Shown: one piece after another, positions 57,242 to 64,000 of the stretch
Layout: the number at the start of each line of letters is the position of its first letter
How positions within the stretch are numbered: position 1 is the stretch's first letter
Virus record (IMG/VR): IMGVR_UViG_3300034012_003212
Span: 62,001-126,000 of that record
Reading direction: 5' to 3' (one strand)
DNA from: a virus
DNA: 64,000 bases
The notes under the pieces: generated by a model
The model's input: only the letters and a program-made list of their open reading frames with translations
Told to the model about the DNA's origin: nothing
The model's database searches: none
Made by a program: the position numbers and the translations under genes

Positions 57242-58097
57242 CGCAGCTAGAACACTTATAGTAGAGATCAACCGAGTAAGATGAATTGATTCGTTCCACA
57301 AATGACTTAACGTACACGTAGATGTCAGGAGTCCAATCATCGAGCTTAGCCTCGAATGAATCAAAATCTTTCTTGCTTAGCTTCGTCCATGGCTTAACAA
57401 CAAAACACGCCATGAATTTATCCTGAGACTCTTCCTTTGAAAGAAACTTCCTGGCTTGTTGCATATTATAACAGCTAGGAAGGCAGAGCGAAACATTTTT
57501 GCCTGAAATAGTTCTCACTATCATTCGTTGTTCTTCGGAGTAGTGATTGAAGAAATCATTCAGTGCATCTTTCTTCATCGTTCCTATCCTCTCGGGCCGA
57601 ACATCAACTTGATCTTTGTTTCCGCATGATGTGCACGTACATTCTGCATTCATTATAGAAGGAAACTCGGTGAACGTCATACTTCGTATGATGAGAATAA
57701 GATACAATCTATCGATCTCGAGTAACGAATCTGTGTCAAACTCTGGATTTGTTTCCGATTGGACAAGAACAGCCTCGTTTATTATCATACGAAGCTTTGC
57801 ATCGACATCCATGCCGTCATTCTCATCTATTGATGAAAAGTGTCGTATGGCGCTAACTTTTAGTGGGAACACAACAATAACAAGATCTTCTGGATAAAAG
57901 AAACCCCGTGAACTCAAGTAGGATGGAGGCACAGCTTTTCCGCCATGCAGTTCTCGTATATCCTTTTTCTTCTCTTTTTGTGGTTCTATTATAGCATCTA
58001 AACTTCTATCAGCACCATCCTTTGATGTCTGGGCCTCATCATTTTCTATAATTTTTCTAAGGAAATCTTCGTTAGCTTGGGTAAATATGCCACTCAT
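57168..58097 (-). CDS. Baseplate hub-associated protein, gp26-like with zinc-ribbon Cys pairs
   Basis: The 309-aa protein has an N-terminal polar part (1-65). Its folded domain contains LRMIINEAVLVQSE and YLILIIRSMTFTEFPS near 105-150, the layout of the T4 base-plate (gp26) family. CTCTSCGNK near 155 and YYKCSSCDAG near 282 give two Cys-x-x-Cys pairs that probably form one zinc site across the fold. T4 gp26 is a 208-aa hub assembly protein, so this version is larger. It lies downstream of tube and sheath behind its own promoter-like motif, and overlaps its 80-aa partner. Confidence 0.65.
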   Translation of the reverse strand: MSGIFTQANEDFLRKIIENDEAQTSKDGADRSLDAIIEPQKEKKKDIRELHGGKAVPPSYLSSRGFFYPEDLVIVVFPLKVSAIRHFSSIDENDGMDVDAKLRMIINEAVLVQSETNPEFDTDSLLEIDRLYLILIIRSMTFTEFPSIMNAECTCTSCGNKDQVDVRPERIGTMKKDALNDFFNHYSEEQRMIVRTISGKNVSLCLPSCYNMQQARKFLSKEESQDKFMACFVVKPWTKLSKKDFDSFEAKLDDWTPDIYVYVKSFVERINSSYSVDLYYKCSSCDAGVVAPLRFQRGIKELFIPNISD

Positions 58098-58130
58098 ATT
58101 GGCTGCCTATGGAAATAGTGAAACTTTCTG

Positions 58131-58140
58131 TATATATCAA
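58131..58140 (-). promoter_or_regulatory. Promoter-like motif TTGATATATA
   Basis: The motif lies 34 bases before the gp26-like gene start and overlaps by two bases the U-tract of the terminator that ends the tail tube transcript. The 58098-58197 gap holds only these two elements. Confidence 0.55.
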
Positions 58141-58169
58141 AAAAATAGGGTCTACGTGTGTAGACCCTA
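58139..58169 (-). terminator. Intrinsic terminator after the tail tube gene
   Basis: A perfect 10-bp stem (TAGGGTCTAC with GTAGACCCTA, 58146-58169) closes on a four-base loop and is followed on the minus strand by seven T. It separates the sheath-tube unit from the gp26-like unit. Confidence 0.92.
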
Positions 58170-58197
58170 ATCATTTATCGCATTAACATCAGAATTT

Positions 58198-58803
58198 TTA
58201 CCTTGTGATGTTATCCCAGTAATCTGCCTTGAACTTGAATCCGGTTACCTTTGCAATCTCGGTTCCCTTTGTATAATCAAATCCTTCAAACACTCCACTA
58301 AGAGGAGTCGTCGGGAATATTTGCCTGAACACCATCTGTTTGATAACAACGCCCTTCTTGTTATACACAAGAACTGTCATCGAAGAAGGATCATCTGCGG
58401 TTCCCGCGTATTCACTCTTCAGACCAGTTTCGCCAGTAAGAGGGTTGTACATAAGATCGTTCCATGCCTTAAGGGCCTTGAAAACGTATGAGCTATTCTG
58501 ATTATCCAAGTTCAACTCAAACGAAAGTGTCAATTCAACACTAGTGTCAGTGGGTATCGTTCCCATGAAAGTCCTTGTGACACCTTTGTACTTCTGAGTC
58601 ACGGTTCCGGGCATTTTCTCTATTGCGCCAGTTCCTGAAATCTCAGTGAGGTTGTCTATAATAAGACCTGTGTTTTCCCAGGGTGTGCCAGTTCGAATGG
58701 CAGCAGGAGGCGTTATTCGCACCTCAAAAAGATTCTTATAGATAGGCTCGAAGGATTGCATCGAAGCCTGAGAAAGCCTAAAATGTGGAAGTCCTGTTGA
58801 CAT
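58198..58803 (-). CDS. Tail tube protein (T4 gp19-like)
   Basis: The 201-aa protein directly follows the sheath gene and shows the tube pattern: PIYKNLFEVRITPPAA near residue 17, a GTVTQKYKGVTRTFMG segment near 65, VELTLSFELNLDN near 85 and AWNDLMYNPLTGETG near 111. The C-terminal GVFEGFDYTKGTEIAKVTGFKF is the conserved last strands of gp19/gp54-like folds. It forms the hexameric tube through which DNA passes. T4 gp19 is 163 aa. The leader is A/T-rich without an SD, and a strong terminator follows. Confidence 0.9.
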   Translation of the reverse strand: MSTGLPHFRLSQASMQSFEPIYKNLFEVRITPPAAIRTGTPWENTGLIIDNLTEISGTGAIEKMPGTVTQKYKGVTRTFMGTIPTDTSVELTLSFELNLDNQNSSYVFKALKAWNDLMYNPLTGETGLKSEYAGTADDPSSMTVLVYNKKGVVIKQMVFRQIFPTTPLSGVFEGFDYTKGTEIAKVTGFKFKADYWDNITR

Positions 58804-58821
58804 AATTCTGAATTATTTTTT

Positions 58822-61800
58822 TTATACTATTGTAAAACCGCCACTCGCGATACCGCCGGTTTTAAATACGGTTATCCTATTTATGATCTTCTGGAGTCCA
58901 CGCGCGGGCTCAATCTGAACATCTACTATTCCAATATTCTGATCGATAATTGCCTGTGTATTATTCGTCTCATCCATGATGACGCGATAATCATAAACTC
59001 CTCCTGCTGTCCTCACACCTTCAAGAAAACTAGCAACTTTGTTCTTTATTTCAAGTCGTGTTGCTTCATCGTTGAAGTCGAAGATGAAGTTCGTAAGGAT
59101 AGACTCGATCGACTGCTCTATCGTGATGAGAAGATCTCTCACATGGAGGTTATTGAACGCTGATATAGTCTTCTGGAACGTAGTCTGATTTGCATATATC
59201 AATGTTCCCTTTCCGCGCTTTGTGACGATAGGATTGAAACCGATAGGCTCAAGAACCTCTCTATCAGATAAGAACAGATCGGATTCAACACCAACGAGAT
59301 TAGGATCGCTTATAATACCCCTCTTCGTTCCTGCTACTATCGCATAAGGATAACCGGAGATGAATTTTTGCACAAAGTTGTTAGAAACGTGTGCAGAAGG
59401 CGGAACCAATATATTCTTGTTGTTCTCCCTAAGAACTATGTAAGGGAAGAACACTCCGCAGTACTTCGCGCCGTTGTCTTCATCAGGAAGACTGAACGTA
59501 AATGAAGGACCTAGAGACAGGTTACCACCGGCTGCGATATACTCCGTGTTAATAACAGGCCTCGGGATTCCAGCACCAGGATTCGGTTCATCCGTGAATC
59601 GAGGATCAGATGAATCAAAGAATTGCTTCAATGAAGGAGGATTCAAGAATGCAAGACATTTTCCGCGATTCTTCGCAAGTCTTGATAGTATATTCTTTGC
59701 CCCCAACTGAGGAGCAAGTCCTCCGTCGAATGTATCAATGATGTAACGGAAATCTATGATGTCAGAATCAGAAAGTGTCTCGAATATGTTAGTATTCTCG
59801 AGAACACCGAGGATCTTCTCAAGTTGAGAATTCTTGGTTCCAGACGAAGAAGGCAAATGGTATTCTGTCATCTTGAAACCTGACATGCTCATCAACTGAT
59901 AATTCGTAACAAGATTCTCTATTCCCTTGTAATGAATAACAGTCGGGTCAGTCGATTCATTTTGAATGTATGCAGGTTGCGAAATTGTCACCTGATACGT
60001 TATTATGCCGCTAACTGCATTAACTTTCTTTACTTTAGTCTTTATCTTCGACATGTGATATGACTCATCGCCGCTCTCGTCATACATTATACTAACGAGA
60101 TACTCACCAACGTTGAGACCAGCGCCGCTAGTTTCATCGAATGTAAGAACAGTGCGGCTAGTATCCCACGACTGTAACTCAACTCCAGTTTTGAGAGATT
60201 CTGCCGATATTGTCACGGTCATAGTGCCGCCACATTCTATGTTAGTATCTGCAACCTTCGAATTAAGGTTCTCATCAGAATACACATAAACGTAAAGAAC
60301 ATCCATACCATTGGCATCTTTACCGCGCTGGAACTTTAGGTATCCATCAGGATCCAGTGCACTGTTACATAGGAGTTCAGCAGAGTAGTATTCACCGTCC
60401 ACGATACTGATGTCCTCGTATGCTTTGTATATGTCAGAGTAGGGGTATGCAACATAAACGTCGTCCTCAGAATTATATCCATCAACATAAACCATGTCAA
60501 ATGCAGCCGGCTGATATGCAAAGGCTATGTTGTTATATCCGGCATTTTCATAAATTCTCGGGCAAACATATGAACCAAAGGTCACTGTGTAATTTGAAAC
60601 AACGCCAGCAGAAACCAGCTCTGCAAATTCAGAATTTACAACAATCGTAACACTCATAAGGTCAGTAGCACTGTTGTATGATGTGCTTGCTATTGTTGCA
60701 TAAAATTCAATTGTTCCGTTGGACACGAGTACCTTACGGCCTTCAGCGAGCCCTTTATCGGTTGTGAGATCCGTTGCAGAAGAAAACTTTATGATAGAAG
60801 AAGATGAACTTGCATCTATAGCATACGGCGTCCTTGTGCTTTCGTCCTCTTTCGCAGGGTGTGTATAAGAAACTTTAAGGTATGTGTTTCCGCCGATTAT
60901 AGATTCAGCAACACTACGAACAACACCCCAGCGGGCCAATTCATCGTTATCATTTGTGTTCAAAAGTATATTACTCTTTGCAACAACCAATGAATTCTTT
61001 ATCTCGTTGTACTGTTCAAGCGTGAAATCCGTGTCTGTGGACAGGGGCTTCTTTATCGAAAGGACGTTATCGAACCATCCATAAGCACCACCGACTTTAG
61101 AACTGTCGAGTGTGAAGAAGTCGTTAGACGTCGTGCAAGAATATGTCGAATAATCCGAAAAATCGGGCTGTTGATCAACTGCGTCACCTGGAGTGTTATT
61201 AGGAGATACGTTGAGCTCTGATACATCCACTTGGTTTGTGTTGATCTGCCTAGCGCCGAACGTGAAGTCTAAGCTTGTGTCCAGGTTGGCCTTATATGAC
61301 AAAAAGTCCATCTTGGTGCCCGAAAAATCGGGGGTTCCAAAACTGTGACCAACGAGGTCTATCTTGCTAGTCGAATCTACATAATTTCCCAACTGCTCAC
61401 GGTTTATTGCACAGAACAGTCCAGTCACACTTGTTCCATTATTTATGATGGTATCAAGAGACTGGTTTATATTGTTAGAATCGATGAAATCGGGGATGAT
61501 ACATCCTACGAATGAACCGATCTTTATAACCTCAGGCGATGCCAAAAAGTTATTTATTTGGTTCTTCTTTATACCCTTCTTATCAAAATATGTTGAATAT
61601 ACGGGATTTATTGCAAGCTCGGAATAATTGCTCCAATCACCTTGAACTATATCTACTTGCAAGAAATACTCAGAAATAGAATCCCATTCATATACGTAAT
61701 CGGGAACTTCCTGATTCAATTGAGAATAATATTCCTTTGCTGTTATATCATAACCCTTGATTCCAACAGCTTTACGCACAAATACCGATATAGGAGTCTG

Positions 61801-62304
61801 GCCTATATTTACAAAGCTAAGAAGCTTTCCTGTGTTCAGGGGGCTGTTGTTGGAAACAGAAATCAGGTTATCTTCAGACAACTTGAAAAATCTTTGTGTG
61901 TCATAGAAACTCTCGTAGAGGCTCTTTGTCTTTGTTCCATTTGCCTCTGTTGCCGACAGGGAGTATGACATGTAATCAACTGCATCGCCGCCGTCAGAAA
62001 TCGGCTTATTGTTCAAAGGAAGCAAATTAAGAGCATAAACAGGGCCTGTGCGAAGACAGGTGATCAAGGAGCGATGGAAAAATGATCCACGGCTCTCGAG
62101 AAATTTATCTGTATCGCCAAAAACCGTCTTCATTTCCTTCACATCACGAAGGAAAACTGGTGTGTTAAAGGGTCCCTTTCTTGAGAATCCAACAACCAAT
62201 CTGAGAGTGTTTGTGTTGACGACTATTCTCTCACTAGCGTCGAACTCGACGGTGTAGACTCCGCTAGCTTTAAACCTATTTAGATCAAGGGTTACATTTG
62301 CCAT
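58822..62304 (-). CDS. Tail sheath protein (T4 gp18-like), very large
   Basis: The 1160-aa protein opens with the sheath pattern (SGVYTVEFDASERI, then LRLVVGFSRKGPFNTPVFL). Its C-terminal 350 residues hold the conserved core: YFGVFFPYIVL-like KYCGVFFPY, YPYAIVAGTKRGII, QTTFQKTISAFNNLHVRDLLI and the final ARGLQKIINRITVF. It polymerises around the tube and contracts at infection. T4 gp18 is 659 aa, so about 500 extra residues sit in the middle (roughly 350-800) and probably form outward domains. A TTGATATATAG motif lies 30 bases upstream. The ATG has no SD. Confidence 0.93.
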   Translation of the reverse strand: MANVTLDLNRFKASGVYTVEFDASERIVVNTNTLRLVVGFSRKGPFNTPVFLRDVKEMKTVFGDTDKFLESRGSFFHRSLITCLRTGPVYALNLLPLNNKPISDGGDAVDYMSYSLSATEANGTKTKSLYESFYDTQRFFKLSEDNLISVSNNSPLNTGKLLSFVNIGQTPISVFVRKAVGIKGYDITAKEYYSQLNQEVPDYVYEWDSISEYFLQVDIVQGDWSNYSELAINPVYSTYFDKKGIKKNQINNFLASPEVIKIGSFVGCIIPDFIDSNNINQSLDTIINNGTSVTGLFCAINREQLGNYVDSTSKIDLVGHSFGTPDFSGTKMDFLSYKANLDTSLDFTFGARQINTNQVDVSELNVSPNNTPGDAVDQQPDFSDYSTYSCTTSNDFFTLDSSKVGGAYGWFDNVLSIKKPLSTDTDFTLEQYNEIKNSLVVAKSNILLNTNDNDELARWGVVRSVAESIIGGNTYLKVSYTHPAKEDESTRTPYAIDASSSSSIIKFSSATDLTTDKGLAEGRKVLVSNGTIEFYATIASTSYNSATDLMSVTIVVNSEFAELVSAGVVSNYTVTFGSYVCPRIYENAGYNNIAFAYQPAAFDMVYVDGYNSEDDVYVAYPYSDIYKAYEDISIVDGEYYSAELLCNSALDPDGYLKFQRGKDANGMDVLYVYVYSDENLNSKVADTNIECGGTMTVTISAESLKTGVELQSWDTSRTVLTFDETSGAGLNVGEYLVSIMYDESGDESYHMSKIKTKVKKVNAVSGIITYQVTISQPAYIQNESTDPTVIHYKGIENLVTNYQLMSMSGFKMTEYHLPSSSGTKNSQLEKILGVLENTNIFETLSDSDIIDFRYIIDTFDGGLAPQLGAKNILSRLAKNRGKCLAFLNPPSLKQFFDSSDPRFTDEPNPGAGIPRPVINTEYIAAGGNLSLGPSFTFSLPDEDNGAKYCGVFFPYIVLRENNKNILVPPSAHVSNNFVQKFISGYPYAIVAGTKRGIISDPNLVGVESDLFLSDREVLEPIGFNPIVTKRGKGTLIYANQTTFQKTISAFNNLHVRDLLITIEQSIESILTNFIFDFNDEATRLEIKNKVASFLEGVRTAGGVYDYRVIMDETNNTQAIIDQNIGIVDVQIEPARGLQKIINRITVFKTGGIASGGFTIV

Positions 62305-62333
62305 TGTTTGAGATTATTTTCTTGCTTTGCTTT

Positions 62334-62344
62334 CTATATATCAA
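62334..62344 (-). promoter_or_regulatory. Promoter-like motif TTGATATATAG before the tail sheath
   Basis: The minus strand reads ATTTTTTTGATATATAGAAAGC in the 52-base gap between terminase and sheath. A run of seven T comes directly before the motif. It ends 30 bases before the sheath ATG. Confidence 0.55.
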
Positions 62345-62356
62345 AAAAATCTAAAA

Positions 62357-64000
62357 TTACATAGGGTATGTCAGACCTTTTGGAATTTCCGGCTTAAAAT
62401 TTGTATCAAAGAGATTAAAATTTATATCCAGCATATCCCCGTCCTCATCTTTTGCATCAAGAGTCTGAAATATTTTGCTTTGCATCTTAGTTTTTACTGT
62501 TTCGTCTATATTATCATAGAGCTCTTCTACCTGGTACATTAGATCCTCTCCAGCTGGGTCGCCATCTATGTCAAAATCAACGAGATATGGGCACAAACAT
62601 ATGCATGTCATTGCTGCATCATCATGGTGATAAACATCTGCATTATAGGACGTTTCGGTCTTCTGGAAGTTTATGAGCTCTTCGCATGTAACACGTTCAT
62701 TGACTATAATCCTCTTTGACTGCTCGAGCCTTTTAAATGTCACACAGAATAGGTTTTTGTTGTCCTTTTTTATCCTAACGCCGGGTTTTTTCTTACGAGC
62801 ATCTTTTGTATGTTTTGTGTGAACAAAAACATCATCATGTATTTCATCCTGATTTTTTGCATCATTGAGTACCCTCGATATGAAATAATCTCCCTTGAAG
62901 TTTATCTCAACAATTGCTTTTGTGTTATCAACATTGGTGTAATTCTTCACAAGTTCAGAGAATATCCTTGCTGCATTCTCAATTGAACATTTATTATCCC
63001 TGAAAATTCCTATCTGTTTTAGGTAGAAAAAGTCACTATCCTGCGTGGGATTTGTTACGGAGTTCATCATGCTAATGTCCATGAGCTTGAGCTCAAATAT
63101 GTTCATCACGGTAGAATCCCTTCCATTTCCATCGGAAAGATCCACAGATATAACGAACTTCTTATCTGAAAAATCAAAATCAAAATCCGGGTCCCAAACT
63201 AGATTGTCATGGTTTATTCCAAGATCGTGGAGTTCTGGTATCTCTCTCCATTCATAATCTATGCAGCTCTTCTTCAATCTTTCTATCTGTTCCTCTGAGA
63301 GAAGCACGCTGCTTCCAACAAAGAAATTCAGACCATATTCACGGTCAAACTTATCCTGCCCTAGGTTGGCTATCTCATTTTTCTTCCAGTTCTCATCCCG
63401 GCCTTCAACCTCCCACCAATCCACACGGAGTGAACGATACTCGTTGGTCCCGTCGACTCCTCCAAAATATATGTCATGGAATAGATTCTTTCCATTAGGA
63501 GTTGATGTTAATATTATCTGAGCGACCTTTGATGATGAAAGCGTCGGATATATGGAGGTATAAAACTCTCCTGCGACGTTATCCGGAATGAACGCAAACT
63601 CATCAGCATACAATAAGTGCACGGTTTTTCCGCGGCCAGAACTCTTTGTTGTCGTCTCGGCATATATTTTACATCCATTATCAAAATAAAGGGTGTTTAC
63701 ATTATTTACCGTTATTCCGGGTTTTAGGAAGTATGGTACTTTATCATATACATCCTTTATCTTTTCCATGATCTCTTTTGCCGTGTTGCCCTTGTTTGCA
63801 AGAATCAACACATTGCGATCAATGTTAAAACATATGTACCAAACTATGTAGATCGACGATGTTACCGTCTTACCGACCTGTCGGCTTGCGAGCAGTGCAA
63901 CATATCGGTTCTTCTGGAATTCTGCAAGCATCCTTTTCTGGTATTCCCTTAGTTGCAGCTTTGCGATTCCAAAGTCCGTCATTGAATGTGCATGTCCATT
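62357..64000 (-). CDS. Terminase large subunit (T4 gp17-like), N-terminus beyond the window
   Basis: The frame is open to the right edge. An internal ATG at 63982 would give 541 aa but is probably not the start, since T4 gp17 has about 130 residues before the equivalent LREYQ. Numbering from that Met, the ATPase has Walker A SRQVGKT near 33, Walker B LLYADEF near 123 and the coupling motif TSTPNG near 159. The RNase H-like nuclease follows: VISVDLSDGNGRD near 270, AIVEIN near 355 and HHDDAAMTCI near 458. It powers genome packaging and cuts concatemers. Sheath and tube genes follow, as in T4. Confidence 0.95.
   Translation of the reverse strand, partial: NGHAHSMTDFGIAKLQLREYQKRMLAEFQKNRYVALLASRQVGKTVTSSIYIVWYICFNIDRNVLILANKGNTAKEIMEKIKDVYDKVPYFLKPGITVNNVNTLYFDNGCKIYAETTTKSSGRGKTVHLLYADEFAFIPDNVAGEFYTSIYPTLSSSKVAQIILTSTPNGKNLFHDIYFGGVDGTNEYRSLRVDWWEVEGRDENWKKNEIANLGQDKFDREYGLNFFVGSSVLLSEEQIERLKKSCIDYEWREIPELHDLGINHDNLVWDPDFDFDFSDKKFVISVDLSDGNGRDSTVMNIFELKLMDISMMNSVTNPTQDSDFFYLKQIGIFRDNKCSIENAARIFSELVKNYTNVDNTKAIVEINFKGDYFISRVLNDAKNQDEIHDDVFVHTKHTKDARKKKPGVRIKKDNKNLFCVTFKRLEQSKRIIVNERVTCEELINFQKTETSYNADVYHHDDAAMTCICLCPYLVDFDIDGDPAGEDLMYQVEELYDNIDETVKTKMQSKIFQTLDAKDEDGDMLDINFNLFDTNFKPEIPKGLTYPM

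Noticed and set aside
1-64000. tRNA genes, insertion sequences, integrase or attachment sites.
   Set aside because: Gaps between genes are all under 200 bases. None shows a cloverleaf, terminal repeats or a recombinase gene.

Overview
The window is a stretch of a large contractile-tailed double-stranded DNA bacteriophage, a distant relative of T4. It holds recognisable T4-type homologues: terminase large subunit (gp17), tail sheath (gp18), tail tube (gp19), a gp26-like baseplate protein, prohead protease (gp21, fused to a scaffold-like region), major capsid protein (gp23), baseplate wedge gp25 and gp53-like proteins, a gp27-like hub and a gp5-like spike. Both ends are cut: a gene at 1-1262 runs off the left edge and the terminase runs off the right edge. 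Nearly everything reads on the minus strand; the exceptions are two small genes at 20.75-21.67 kb and one TPR/glycosyltransferase gene at 29.6-30.9 kb. No gene-free stretch exceeds 300 bases, and I saw no tRNA, IS element or CRISPR array. The host cannot be named from the sequence. Many core genes have A/T-rich leaders without a clear Shine-Dalgarno (SD) site.

Layout from the right edge, in transcription order. 64.0-50.4 kb: terminase, sheath, tube, gp26-like protein and small partner, a 588-aa Ser/Thr-rich protein, dCMP deaminase, an ECF-like sigma factor, a PD-(D/E)XK nuclease and small or membrane proteins. 50.3-37.1 kb: a 1130-aa structural protein and four consecutive fibre proteins with related N-termini, the last a 1504-aa collagen-like fibre. 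37.1-31.9 kb: a fibre/adhesin cassette (beta-helix, LamG-like and glycine-rich proteins), several genes with unusually strong SD sites. 31.8-24.3 kb: small proteins, AAA+ ATPase, two glycosyltransferases, lysozyme and the protease-scaffold fusion. 24.3-22.5 kb: major capsid protein with terminators. 22.4-15.6 kb: nucleotide, sugar and DNA-modification genes (RmlC-like epimerase, MBD4-like DNA glycosylase, dCMP hydroxymethylase-like enzyme, SGNH hydrolase, glycosyltransferase). 15.5-1.25 kb: a baseplate operon that also carries a RuvC-like nuclease and a GT2 glycosyltransferase. It ends with an S1-domain protein and an amidoligase-like enzyme.

Genes are packed with ATGA or TGATG overlaps, which suggests translational coupling. 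A recurring minus-strand motif, TTGATATATAG or close to it, lies just upstream of several transcription-unit heads and once on the plus strand before a plus-strand gene. It is a good candidate promoter for the phage sigma factor. Perfect-stem terminators lie after the tube, capsid and 72-aa genes and after the plus-strand pair. At two of them the U-tract abuts or overlaps the next promoter-like motif.

The most interesting candidate system is a possible cytosine-modification and repair set. A thymidylate-synthase-family enzyme has the Asp that marks dCMP hydroxymethylases, exactly 31 residues after the catalytic Cys. Its cluster neighbour is a DNA glycosylase collinear with the MBD4 catalytic domain, a family that removes T and 5-hydroxymethyl-U opposite G, the products expected when 5-methyl- or 5-hydroxymethyl-C deaminates. 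Other notable points are twelve tandem 14-residue repeats in the protease-scaffold fusion, about seventeen 14-15-residue repeats in a baseplate protein, a shared LNES motif in prohead proteins, and the amidoligase.
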